A stretch of DNA of 64,000 nt, taken from Branchiostoma belcheri. Its lineage: Eukaryota; Chordata; Leptocardii; Amphioxiformes; Branchiostomatidae. Positions 9,901-19,897 of this stretch are shown one piece after another; the stretch's first letter is position 1; each line of letters opens with the position of its first letter. A program made the translations under genes and the position numbers. The notes beneath the pieces are model-generated. The model was given only the letters and a program-made list of their open reading frames with translations. It had not been told where the DNA came from and made no database searches. Location of the stretch: the NCBI RefSeq assembly GCF_001625305.1, contig NW_017803855.1, positions 124,776 to 188,775 of the forward strand. Reading direction: 5' to 3'.

Positions 9901-10423
9901 AACAAAAAAAAAAAAAAAATTCTTAGCTTATCTCTTGAAAAAATGTGGCGCATGGTGTATATGTGAACAGTGTAGTAAACGCATAACAACCCAAGATGTT
10001 GACATATATTTTACAACTATAGTGCAGAACCATATCAAACTTGAATGTTGGTTCTTGTTTTAGAACCAAGTAACATGAGTTTTCAACCACAGTATATCAA
10101 TACTTAGAACGCTAGTTACTTTTGTTGCGTAAATAGTTTTCAAACAGCATTTCTAGTATACAGGGGACTTGGCAAAAACTTTTTAAAAACTTAACTTGGC
10201 AAAAATAACGCCGTTAGAAGTAGGACAACAATATTTCACAAATGTAGTAAAAGTGTTCATTGTTCGAGTCTGTTTGAACACACACTGGAAGTATCCGCCA
10301 AAATATTATAAAGTTACTGTGAAACCATTTTTCACACGAAGACATATCTATTCTGTCTTCAAATAGATACAATTTACTACAAACAGACAGTACAAGTGTT
10401 CTCAAACCTGTAAAAGGCTTCAT
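6998..10423 (-). CDS. Small secreted cysteine-containing protein, five-exon gene model (novel)
   Basis: A spliced model read by eye; function unknown. Coding exons on the minus strand: 10423-10408, 9801-9742, 9226-9120, 7906-7798, 7071-6998. Intron phases 1,1,0,1 all join in frame, giving 121 residues. The ATG at 10423 is the first in its frame after a TAA near 10545. Residues 1-24 (MKPFTVVAALGAWFILVAMT then TVEA) are a textbook signal peptide. The mature part has eight Cys (37,38,40,41,45,56,65,118), with a CCPCC-x3-C cluster in exon 3, a possible N-glycosylation site (NCT, 64-66) and a hydrophobic C-terminal stretch (AAVVGMMVLTRVMI). Donors of exons 2-4 are strong (GAG|GTAGGT, GAG|GTAAAA, GAG|GTGAGT); exon 1's is weaker (CAG|GTTTGA). 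The exon 4 acceptor has a long pyrimidine tract; that of exon 3 is modest. No family recognised; the CC-x3-C spacing faintly recalls insulin A chains, but the next Cys is at x10, not x8. Intron 3 holds a family-D element, intron 4 the GAAT repeat. Confidence 0.58.
7253..7396. repeat. (GAAT)n microsatellite
   Basis: About 36 tetranucleotide units in the last intron of the small secreted-protein gene. It produces a spurious (His-Ser-Phe-Ile)n frame on the minus strand. It could be the overgrown tail of a LINE/SINE insertion, since other LINE tails in the window end in GAATAAATAAATAA or GAATGAATGA. Confidence 0.97.
8388..8920. mobile_element. Foldback family D' element
   Basis: Left end AGGCCACAGCAAGTAAGTTT followed by TATGGATGACATC; right end GATGTCATCCATAAAAATTA then CTTGATGTGCCT. 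The related copy at 41993-42367 shares the ends and an internal block around CTTGTCTCCTCTCTTCATA. Confidence 0.75.
9400..9541 (-). mobile_element. MITE family B, partial
   Basis: Contains two blocks like the family-B end, CCACCAATAGATCTGCTTGG and CCACCGAAAGATCTGC, with ATTTGATACTGTCTT between. Degraded; lies in intron 2 of the small secreted-protein gene. Confidence 0.5.
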
Positions 10424-10555
10424 GTCTTGGACTTGTAGAGCTTTGATGTGCGTGGAGAGGGATCGGACACTCTGAAACCGGCGCCGCCCGTCTTCAACTA
10501 GAATAGAGAACTGCACGCAAACTTTGGCTTCGGTTCTTTCTAACGTTTATGTAGG
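10424..10555 (-). promoter_or_regulatory. Possible 5' UTR and core promoter of the small secreted-protein gene
   Basis: On the minus strand a TATA-like CATAAA (near 10545) lies ~35 bp before a TGCAGTTCT initiator-like sequence (near 10510), which would give an ~85-nt leader to the ATG at 10423. Weak, inferred from position only. Confidence 0.25.
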
Positions 10556-10869
10556 TTTGCCCTCTCCCACGCTGGAACTGTCATTAACAGACCACCACAG
10601 TAGCGGGGTTATGTTCTCAGTGCCAAGCATGACTCTATCTCAAGATGAACTTCTCAACATCACGCAAGCTAGAGGAAGTGCCTTGTCTTATGTTGGGCAC
10701 AACTCCAGGTTTCCACCGTGTGCGCTGCCAAACACAAGCTTATCGCGATAACTTTGGTTCCATGATAACTCACATAAGTACTATCCTTAGTTGTACGCTC
10801 TTTCAGGACATTCTATAAAGTTATGAAAATCTTGAAAAGTATGGTTTTAATTGTTGTTAATTCATGAGA

Positions 10870-11640
10870 AGCTTCAATTCTACTGCAAGCCGCTTTTCAC
10901 TTGAGCACTGTAGAAAGGTTTATATTGCTAATACGACTTGACAAACCTTCCATCGAAAAACATATCTGTTCCTTTATCACTACTATAACTGAACAGCGAG
11001 GAGAAGTTGAATTTATGTAATGATAGCTACTTTTATTTTGTATATATCTTTTCATCATATTTTGTCTTGACCTGTACTTAGCCCAGTGTGGCAAAAATGT
11101 GCCATAAAGGTCGTCATTCATTCATTGGAGTCTTGACGGAATTTTGCATGTACTTGCCACCTAAACGTTCCCAGCAATTGCGGAATATTCTCCAAAATCG
11201 GGAAACATGTAAGATTTTCTTGTACCTCACTCTTGTGTTTGACCGTTTGAAGTAAAATTTCATTGATGCTACACAGTGTAAATTATCATTAATGTCACCT
11301 ATCAAAATTAGTCCAAACATTGGACTCCAATGTATATTTTATAATCTAGTACATTGATGGTACGTTTGATTGAAGGAACTAGTATTTATCATCATTATAT
11401 CTATGTAAAATTATTTGTATTCATCTTGGTTTTATCCCTTGTACGTATGCATGTATTTTGTCAATGTGTTTTAGACTCGTTGTATGTTTTGAGTAGAAGG
11501 TGTTATATAAGTAACTTGTGCTTTTTGCATATATACTTAATAAATATATGTGAATAAATAAAAAACTTATTACTACTATTATTGATTTCATGTTAAAGTT
11601 AATAATTTTAATTTTTACTTCAAAACAATAATTATTCCAC
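10870..11640. other. AT-rich spacer ending in a LINE-like tail
   Basis: No exon seen. The end, 11520-11565 (AATAAATATATGTGAATAAATAAAAAAC), looks like the 3' tail of a plus-strand retroelement, but no coding homology is legible upstream. Confidence 0.35.
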
Positions 11641-11679
11641 CATAATTAAGAATTGAACCACGGAACCTGAATGACGTTT

Positions 11680-11755
11680 TGACCCCTGACCTACCTTGAT
11701 TGTCAGTGATCCTCATTCCGACATGACAATCACGAGACAAGGTCACCCAAGGTCA
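11680..11755. promoter_or_regulatory. Candidate nuclear-receptor response elements (DR1 and DR4)
   Basis: 11680-11692 read on the minus strand is AGGTCA-G-GGGTCA, a direct repeat spaced by 1 (DR1). 11740-11755 is AGGTCA-CCCA-AGGTCA, a perfect direct repeat spaced by 4 (DR4). DR1 is bound by RXR/HNF4-type and DR4 by TR/LXR-type receptors. Functionality is inference. Confidence 0.35.
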
Positions 11756-11968
11756 GCCTCACACTGATGATATCAGACATGGCCGCCATCAGCTCTGATC
11801 ACGTGACGTGAGTCAGTCCACAGAAACACTGGCTCCATTCAAACGTTCCCAACATGAACACCGTGTCGCCAACAGGGTCAGTCTGGGGTTAGACTTCCCA
11901 AGAAGACCGGTCCACTTCAGACGGTTTCAGTACGTGTCTTGTTTTTCTGATCCTCTCAACCTATTCAC

Positions 11969-12250
11969 TAGCCTCTACCAGGCTTCAGGGGCTGTTAGAA
12001 AGAGTTATCTCTAAGCAGATCCCTCTCGGTGGCAAAAAGACAGTATCAAATTGGCCAGGCAGTAATCATTAGCCAGAGAAGGTCCGCGGCCACTGACGGA
12101 GGGGTAGTGACAAAAAACGGCCATATATCAAAAGGTGACGATCATTCCCCCACAACCTCTGCTTGGAGAGCAGGAAAGAGTAGAAATCGGCAAATACACA
12201 GATAACATGACAGGGAAGTTTGTCTGCTAAAGGAGTACAGTTTGTTGCTC
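11969..12250. mobile_element. MITE family A copy split by a family B insertion
   Basis: A begins TAGCCTCTACCAGGCTTCAG, is interrupted at 12007-12172 by a B element, and resumes with GGAAAGAGTAGAAATCGG, AACATGACAGGGAAGTTTG. The right half of A is missing. Confidence 0.7.
12007..12172. mobile_element. MITE family B nested in A
   Basis: Ends TATCTCTAAGCAGA and TCTGCTTGGAGAGCA. The block GAAAGAGT occurs on both sides (target duplication of 8-9 bp), dating B after A. Confidence 0.7.
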
Positions 12251-12253
12251 TGA

Positions 12254-12432
12254 GCTAATCTCCAAGCAGATCTTTTGGTGACTCAACAACTGTATCAAAT
12301 TTAGCGAGACAGAATCATTTAGTATAGCTACCGGTCGCTGTGCACGGACGAAAAAGATATCAGTACAAAAAGTATAAAAACGTCTAAAAATGCGTCAAAA
12401 TAAGCCTTACGTAAACCTCTGCTGGAAGAGTA
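12254..12432. mobile_element. MITE family B
   Basis: GCTAATCTCCAAGCAGATC at the left, CTCTGCTGGAAGAGTAC at the right, and the family's internal block GGTGACT..TGTATCAAATT. Confidence 0.7.
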
Positions 12433-12435
12433 CTT

Positions 12436-12630
12436 TGAGTTTTGTTTGAGTTTTATTTGGATCCACAATTAGCCTCAAAAGATGCTATTCTTCCTGTGGT
12501 CTACACATTACGTACATATATACATACATGTGTTACTATTGAAGAAAAACGTTCAAAGACATTACAAAGTTAACAGTATGGAGTAAAATAACACAATTCC
12601 TTAAATACACTATTTACAGTCCAATACTTT
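12436..12630 (-). mobile_element. LINE 3' UTR/tail
   Basis: On the minus strand it reads GAATAGCATCTTTTGAGGCT, GGATCCAAATAAAACTCAAA, a typical CR1/L2-like 3' end. No coding part remains. Confidence 0.55.
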
Positions 12631-12700
12631 CCTAGTTATCGCATGTGTTGTTCCACAATTGAGACATTCTGTACATAAAGCGCCTCTTCTACAAATCCTT

Positions 12701-12913
12701 TAGCCTCTACCAGGCTTGAGGAGGCGGCTGGAAAGAATAGAAATCGGCCACAAATAGAGAGATATATATAAAGCATGCCAAGGGAGTTTGGCCGTTGAGA
12801 GAACAGTTCGGCGAACTGTTCTCTCAACGGCCAAACTCCCCTGGCATGCTTATCTCTCTATTTTGGCCGATTTCTATTCTTTCCAGCCGCCTCCTCAAGC
12901 CTGGTAGAGGCTA
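12701..12913. mobile_element. Palindromic MITE family A (Mutator-like), 9-bp TSD
   Basis: A nearly perfect ~213-bp palindrome with ends TAGCCTCTACCAGGCTTGAG and its complement, centred near 12807 (CAGTTCGGCGAACTG). It is flanked by CAAATCCTT at 12692-12700 and 12914-12922, a perfect 9-bp target duplication typical of Mutator-like transposition. No coding capacity. Confidence 0.9.
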
Positions 12914-13534
12914 CAAATCCTTATCTCCTGTCCGTATGTTATCTGTCCCGACCCGCGACAAACACCGATGTTTACTCCGCCTCGTCTTTTCTTCAGCAGG
13001 AGTCACGGCAGTGAATGTTATCTTTCCAACTCACAAACTCACGTCAGTTAAATACGGCTTGTTATCGGTATCTAATGGACCATTGGCTCCGGCCTGACGA
13101 CGTCTGGATGACCGGTGGCACTCAGGCCGACATCTGCAAAATTATGTGTCCCAAAATGACAGAGATAACAACAAAATGACGCTGATTCGCGATCGGACAT
13201 TCAAAATACATTGCTTTGGAATACCCCTCCAGGCTAAGGAGAAAAAACATGTTATTGTAAAGCCGTCTTTTTTCTTCCGTAGTCTAAAGGCAACGTTCGA
13301 TGCACAGGAATCTTTACAATCAACGAATGATTATGAAGTTTTATTTCAATCCTTGAACCAGATGAAAAATATTGAACTGGATATTGTACGTCACAACACT
13401 TGCAATGTCTTGTTTTATGCTTGCCTATCTCAAATCGGATGTTTTATCTTCTAGAACTGCTTATTTTTGATGTGTTTAAGGTGTTTTTGGGGCTTTGAAT
13501 TTTGTACTGGAATCAAACTTAGGGATACTGCCCT

Positions 13535-13680
13535 ACCAATCCGTGGCGGGTACAAACCTTCTCTGGGCGGCTGGTTGTAGGATGGCCGTGAACAAAAACA
13601 CGTTAAAAATTCTACAAAACGCAGTATCAAAACTCCCACCCGCCCGGAGGCTGCACAGGAGGCTAGTGTCTTGCAGCCAC
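13535..13680. mobile_element. Foldback family F, partial
   Basis: Shares GGCTGGTTGTAGGATGGCCG and AGTATCAAAACTCCCACCCG, then GGAGGCTGCACAGGAGGCTA, with the better copy at 32060-32262. Confidence 0.65.
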
Positions 13681-13708
13681 CAAAAGTCTGTTAGAACATT
13701 AACGCTTG

Positions 13709-13768
13709 CCTAATATATATGCAGATATATGATATATGCCTAATATATATGCAGATATATGATATATC
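13709..13768. repeat. 30-bp tandem duplication
   Basis: GCCTAATATATATGCAGATA plus TATGATATAT occurs twice back to back. Confidence 0.9.
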
Positions 13769-14049
13769 CATATATATACCAAGATATATGCAGTGATTCT
13801 AAGCGCAATGAGCTTTTATGTGTGCTAGCTCCCTGTTTACGTAGGAAGTCGTTGCATTATCACATACGTATGAGCTTTGATGCTCAAATTGTTCAAAGTT
13901 TTACTCCGTTCCAAACCATTTGCCTGACAACTTCTGAGTAAAAACCGTGTCTTTTGCTCCCCCGACGGCCGCGTACTCTGTCGTAACTGTGTCGTACGAG
14001 TGATAATTACACGTCTGACACATTTTACGGCTTCCTTTAATCCAATTCA

Positions 14050-14480
14050 GAACCTTTCCTCTCTGGTTCTTCATTAGCCCTGTCCAGTATTGTGTCGTTC
14101 TGTCAACAGCCGCGTGTGTCTATTCTGTCCTACTTCACCAAAGCAGCACCGACACAAGTCCTGTCTCCTCGCGGCTAGGGGCCGGCAATTGTCCCGTCAT
14201 TTCCATCACAAGCGATCTTTCAATATTAACTTTGTACCCATACAGCTCAGAAAAGCGCATCGAATCGGGAAAATCGTCCCCGCCTGCCGCCCCGCTGAGA
14301 AAAACTCATCGGGATGAGCTGGGCCGAGCGCCCGCCGGCCGCGGACAATGCGATGGGTAAATATTTCCCCGGACAAAGAGGAGAGAAATTTCAATATCAA
14401 GGAATTATCGCATTATGACCACCTGATCCTGAGCGGAACAATGGCGGGTGATGAGCCCTAATTGGGGGAGAGGCGTCTGT
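14050..14480. promoter_or_regulatory. Candidate cis-regulatory island
   Basis: A repeat-free, moderately GC-rich block dense in transcription-factor-like words: GTAAATATTTCC (forkhead-like), GGACAAAG and GACAATG (SOX-like), CCTAATTGG (homeodomain-like). Neither strand shows convincing exons. Regulatory role is inferred from composition alone. Confidence 0.3.
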
Positions 14481-14865
14481 TTTTGTAAGGCACGACCTTC
14501 AGATCGGCGCCCAGACAACATGGCGTCCCAACCTGTACAGTACGGCGTACAAACTGTGTCAGAAATAACAGCTCCGTACGTCTGATCAGTGAAGAACCAG
14601 ACTGGTCCTGATACATATCAGTACAGATTTACAATGCTGCATATCTCCTTGGGACAATAACGTCTACAAATTTAAGCATGAATACTTGAAGACAGGAATA
14701 TTTGAATTGTCTAACGTTAGACTGTCAATACAGGCGGATTTGAAAAGCAAAGTTACTCTGTTGTGACTCTTCTTCGACCTAATCACCTCCACTAAATCGT
14801 GGTTTATGGATTTCTTACGTACTTTTCTTTGAATGCTTATATGTTGTATTTGTTTACGTGCCACA

Positions 14866-15050
14866 CTAATAATCTCCAAGCAGACATTTCGGTGACTGCT
14901 GCAAGACAGTATCAAATAGGCAGCACAGTATCCATGTGTCACTCCCAGTTTGCCTGGCGTGAAAAAAAACAGTTAAAAAAATAATCCCCGATAAAATGCC
15001 TAAAACACGCTAAAATATGACGAAGCCAAACCTCTGCTTGGAGAGTACCA
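14866..15050. mobile_element. MITE family B
   Basis: AATCTCCAAGCAGACATTTC ... CAAACCTCTGCTTGGAGAGT, with the internal blocks CAAGACAGTATCAAAT and CCCGATAAAATGCC. Confidence 0.8.
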
Positions 15051-15054
15051 CTCT

Positions 15055-16070
15055 TGCTCTATATTTACTATTTTCTCCAGGCTTGTTGTTGTGTTGTTCG
15101 GACATATTATGTGTTCTATGTTTTTGTAAACAACTTCTCCTATTGGGTCAGTTGGTCCTCACTACTTGTGAAAAATTGGGCTGGTCTCAATCTTGATGTT
15201 TCTAACTCAGGGAGAAGAGTTGCTGTTACAGTTCTATACCTCTAGCTGTATGCCTAGAAGTGGCCAAAAATAATTGGCCTTGCATTGAGCGACATCGTTA
15301 AAAAAGTTCTACTTTCTTTTTCCTGAGAATGACTAACGTTGTGTTGTCGTGCTGTAGTCTGGTGAGAGTTGTGAAAGACCCTGAGGCGGTACATGTATCT
15401 GTGCTGTCTTATCGGGCGGAGGTTGTAGACTTGTTTCCCGACAGTCTGCCCCCCTCCCACAATTACCCGGAAACATCTGTCTTACTACAGACCCTATTCA
15501 CATTGAAATCAACGGTGTGGCAAGTGGTCATATTCTTCACTTTCTGTGAGCGCATTTGCTTCCTTTTTTGTCATAAAATAGCTGTGTTTAAACTGTTGAC
15601 TGTTACGTTATCTGCCAATTCCTACTAACTCGTCGCATCTACATTGAACCAAAATCTTTAAAAAATGTCCCACAATATGATCTATATACATGTATATTCT
15701 TGTATTTTAATAAGCGGGTGTACAAAAGTCTCTAACTTTTTTGCAAAAGCATGCTGTTTAAACTAACCATCAATGTTGAACTTGGAACAAACTTGTAATT
15801 ATATAACGTCAGTAAGGGCAACATAGGAATTTTTTTCCGAAATCCCTGATGTTCTTCCACACTATGTTTTCTTGATTCGACGCGTGACAACAGATAAGAG
15901 GAACTCATCACAGATCCTCTTTATTCATCTGAGGGGACACTGACGGGCGCCCCCCCCCCAACCACCTGTTAAAGTCGACATTTATGGAGAAGTTACGGAT
16001 ACGTTTCTTCAATATGACTCTTCTAGAAACACGACTTGTGCTTTCTTATAGGACAGATCCTCTTTGGGCC
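15055..16070. other. Spacer without recognised features
   Basis: A 99-codon plus-strand frame (15329-15628) has no splice context or family resemblance and is not called. Confidence 0.4.
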
Positions 16071-16077
16071 CATTTCT

Positions 16078-16195
16078 ACTAGGATGAAATTGTCCGGTTC
16101 AAGCCCAACTGTTTCGCTTTGATCCGGCTTCGATCCTGCTTCGAGCCGGATCAAAGCGAATCCATTCGGCTCGATCCGAACAATTTTATCCTAGT
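16078..16195. repeat. Imperfect foldback, ~118 bp
   Basis: CTAGGATGAAATTGTCCGGT ... GATCCGAACAATTTTATCCTAG, with an inner stem CGCTTTGATCCGGCTTCG / CGAGCCGGATCAAAGCG. It abuts the family-A element at 16206. Confidence 0.7.
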
Positions 16196-16205
16196 ATGAA
16201 TGGGG

Positions 16206-16372
16206 TAGCCTCTACTAGGCTTCGGGAGTCGGCTAGCTGGAAAGAGTATAAATCGGCCTAATACAGTTTACATGCCGGGGGAGTTAGTCCTGTAGCGGAC
16301 CATGGCATGTTATCTCTCTATTTTGCCGATTTCTACTCTTTCCAGCCGCCTCCCGAAGCCTGGTAGAGGCTA
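16206..16372. mobile_element. MITE family A
   Basis: TAGCCTCTACTAGGCTTCGG ... CCGAAGCCTGGTAGAGGCTA, palindromic. Flanks TGAATGGGG / GGCATGGGG match at 7 of 9 positions, consistent with an aged 9-bp target duplication. Confidence 0.85.
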
Positions 16373-16899
16373 GGCATGGGGTCTTTATGACATCCGCAAG
16401 CGAGCATTTGTGGTTCAGGATTTCCGTCCGAAAATAGTCCGAGTTTTGTCTTCACCTGATTCGAACCGAAGGTTGTCGGACCGGCCCGCCCTTCCGGTCT
16501 GAGCTCACCTTGATTGTAGACGACAACTTTCCTTTGTTCTTCAATTGTATTGTAAAAACAACAAAATCCCATCTCTACTGGGTGCCTCAAATTACTTTTG
16601 TTATCCTTCACACACGTGTTTTCTGTACCTGAAAAAGTTTGAAATCTGCTTTAATTTGGAATAACACTGCGTCCCACTGAGTGACTTATGGGGGGTGGCG
16701 CCAACTTTCTGTTCCTCTCATATAAACCGTTGAACTATTAAATTATTATAGCACACCGCAAAGACAGTCTAAATAATGTTTTGCACTCTGAGTTGACGAA
16801 CTACAATGTTTCAATGGCACAGAAAGCTTCTTTTTTTCAATTTCATGGAACCACGAAGAGATCTAGAATTACCATAATATGTCTTTATACTTGTACCTG

Positions 16900-17255
16900 A
16901 ACAAAATATTTCTCAGAACCGTTGAATAAAAATATGTCTCGATGTTAGAGACAGATTTGAATATATCTTTACATGTAATGGTCCCCACAACGCAAAAATA
17001 GGTAGATATATAAAGGAATGCTTTGTTATTAGAAAAAATTCCGAAACTTGTGATTAACCCACTCGATTGTAACACTTTATCAAAGACTTGTGATATCCAT
17101 TATTATTTGAATAATTATGATATAGATTTGTTAGATTTTATTCGACATTAGGTCTTGTTCAACACATTTTATTGTTTGTTACTCTCTTTATGTAGTTTGC
17201 CATACATTGTACCTTGTGCAATTGTCGTGCAATAAAGTTCTTTATATGAAAGCTA
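16900..17255 (+). mobile_element. LINE 3' fragment
   Basis: One frame reads NGPHNAKIGRYIKECFVIRK, resembling LINE C-terminal sequence also legible at 44260-44310 (GKYIKECFNLRD). The 3' end GCCATACATTGTACCTTGTG...GCAATAAAGTTC matches 21175-21218. Confidence 0.55.
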
Positions 17256-17645
17256 TTCTGTGTAGCAAAGGACAAACGGCAAACCCTCGTTACTAGTATT
17301 CTTTTTTTTTACAAATAGTACCCCCAATACATTTTTGTGTTGTCGGATACGCCTAGTACATAACAGAACGGTAGTTCCATGCCTTTTTTAGGATATGTGC
17401 ATATTACTACTAGGTACGAATGGTTTAGTCTAGATTTTCTCATATTTATCTCTTATTGTATTACGTGTATATTTTATTGTATTTTGACACCAGTTAACGA
17501 TATGTTAACTTTATGTCTGGTCTTGTATTTGTATTTGTAAAGTATAAATTTCTTTATTTTCATGTTTGTATACCATCTGTGCCTGTGGGTCATCTACCAG
17601 TTTCGACTGCCTTTTTTACATGTGTACTGATATGTTGTCAGTCTC

Positions 17646-17935
17646 TAATAAAGTAAAGTAAAGTAAAGTAAAGTAAAGTAAAGTAAAGTAAAGTAAAGTA
17701 AAGTAAAGTAAAGTAAAGTAAAGTAAAGTAAAGTAAAGTAAAGTAAAGTAAAGTGGACTGTAAGTCTCCTTCCATCGCTTTTTACTTTCTCCCGACAGGT
17801 ACATATTCTACACTAGGGCGGAGTGAGAAAAGTCATGTACACTGCCATTTTCAAGGACGCAACCTCTAGCCTGGACTTGAACCCGCGACCTTTCGATCCC
17901 GTGCCCGCCAGCCTAGCCACTCCTACCGTATACTG
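17646..17935 (-). mobile_element. tRNA-derived SINE-2 with a pentanucleotide tail
   Basis: On the minus strand the head has an A-box-like GTGGCTAGGCTGG and B box GGTTCAAGTCC (17880-17920). A ~120-bp body follows, then (CTTTA)n with ~21 units (17647-17755 on plus as AAAGT). It differs from SINE-1 in body and tail. The tail length suggests post-insertion microsatellite growth. Confidence 0.7.
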
Positions 17936-17960
17936 AGCCTCTATTGAAGAATTCTGTATA

Positions 17961-18354
17961 AGGCCATGTTGATTTGATTATATGGATGACATCCACGCAC
18001 GCATGAATTTTCGGCCGTTTCCAAAAAAAAAAGAAGTTTCCAACCACACTGTAAATTGTACAAAACAGTTGCAAAATGAGCAAATATATACCGAATGTTG
18101 AAAAAAAATATTTGAAAACGATTCCAACGTCGTAGAATGCCAAAATCAAACAAAAAACTAAAATGCAAAGAAATGAATTTAAAGAGTAGATTATTCGCCA
18201 TACCATACTCTGTGTCATTTGTTCGACCTTCATAACAACGTAGATTTCATGAAAGCAATTTTTTTTGCAAAACTTTTTTTTTATTCGCGCGCTCGCATCA
18301 GTTTTGGGGTTCCCAGAGTATGTCATCCATATATTAATCAAATCAACATGGCCT
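17961..18354. mobile_element. Foldback family D, full copy
   Basis: Ends AGGCCATGTTGATTTGATTA then TATGGATGACATCC, and the complement ending CAAATCAACATGGCCT. The interior is nearly identical to 5640-5919. Confidence 0.85.
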
Positions 18355-18699
18355 AACATGTATACCGTGATGAGAGATGTACGCTGTGTGAACTGTCTGT
18401 TCTGTCATGTCGCGTCAGTAAGGAGCCAACAGTAACGACGTGTTAGCTGATGTCAGGACAATACAAGTTTCCGGCAGTGTCAGGAACCATTCTCCCGGGC
18501 AGGACGGATATTAAAGTCGGGTTCAAGGATGCGTGTCCGCGATGTGTACTCGTTTGTTTCTCACTGTGTTCTTGTGTGGGTCTCACCGGATTTGGAGGGA
18601 AAGATACATTTTTGATTTGCTTTGCTTTGATTTGATTTTTGATTTGGTTCATTGACATTACAACAGTGCAATACACGCAGAACATAGGCAGCTGTTGCT

Positions 18700-18878
18700 G
18701 GTGTTGTGTCCCGCACATAGAAATGAATACTGGACAGACAATACTCATGATCATTTTCACTTGAGTCTAGTGGGGAAAGTCGTGTAAAGTGCCTTTCCCA
18801 AGGGCACAAGATCGGTGGCATGTCAGGACTCGAACCCTGGACCTCTTGATTCCGAGTCGCGCACGACCCCACATATCT
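18700..18878 (-). mobile_element. SINE-1, internally deleted head
   Basis: Carries B box GGTTCGAGTCC (minus) and GTGCCCTTGGGAAAGGCAC, but the A-box region is shortened (GGTCGTGCGCGACTCGG), removing most of GTAGCGGCAGAGTGC. Confidence 0.8.
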
Positions 18879-19246
18879 ATAGAAGTTTTTTACCATCTGT
18901 CTAAATGAGATTGAAGATGAGCGTCTATAAATTTTAAGTGCTCACGAGGACATTATACAACATGGTGCTCAATAGTCAATATAGAGGAGCTAGATTGTTC
19001 ACGTTATCTATGATAAACACAAAAAAATTTAGATTTTTCCGCTTCCTCAACAGAATTCTTTATATTCCATCCTATAGATAAATTCAATTACATTATAGAG
19101 GGGAACAACCCTTACAGTATGTTTACATATAAGTAAATATATCACAAAGTTTATACCTTAGAAGTAGTAGTATAAGTTATACGTCAAGCTCAACATGTTG
19201 ATTTATTCGTAGTGTTGTACGTAGGTTTATTTCAGCTTTATCCACC

Positions 19247-19285
19247 TGTTTGTTTGTTTGTTTGTTTGTTTGTTTGTTTGTTTGT
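19247..19285. repeat. (GTTT)n microsatellite
   Basis: About nine uninterrupted units. Confidence 0.95.
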
Positions 19286-19299
19286 AAAAATGTAGGAGA

Positions 19300-19412
19300 C
19301 GTTACGACAGTCGCAGTACTTTTGTTGTAGAAAAAAATAGAAAGCCCGAAAAAAGCCTTTAAAACTTTTTAAAAAGTCCAACGTAGGCATAACCTCTGCT
19401 TTGAGAGTACAG
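19300..19412. mobile_element. MITE family B, right half
   Basis: Contains AAAGCCCGAAAAAAGCC and GGCATAACCTCTGCTTTGAG at the expected spacing; the left end is missing. Confidence 0.5.
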
Positions 19413-19897
19413 AGGCGTGCTTCAAGGAATCTTAATTGGAATCTGAACCTGCGTTAATGCTAACTTGACAGTGACGAATCCGCTGTGCCAGCTGACTCAT
19501 TGTAAACATATTTATCCACAGTCTCTACAACAGGAGGAACACCACTGGTACAGCTGTACTCCACATGTCAGCTTCTCCATCAGTCATCATCAACTTCAAC
19601 AACGTTTTTTCCTTCCTCTCCACCCGTGTCTGACTTCCTGTCCCTCTGATGAGAAGGAACAATGGCGGGACGTTGTTTCATGTTCTGCTCGTGGACTGCA
19701 CCCGGCTTCAATGAGCCGTGTGTTTTCTTTGATGTGGTTGATAGTAGTAGAAAGACCTTTATTGTACATTTTTTGCTCATTGCGAACTAAGTACAGGTCA
19801 CGGCAAATATATCTATAGTAAAACTACATATGTACAGGTTCTGCTTCTTCTCGCTTCTCAAGACAGTTGTAAATGTAAGAACAGATGGAGCTTATAT

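Noticed and set aside
19465..19818. 117-codon plus frame
   Set aside because: No splice signals, no domain, Ser/His/Gln-rich chance composition; the downstream part overlaps LINE-like sequence.
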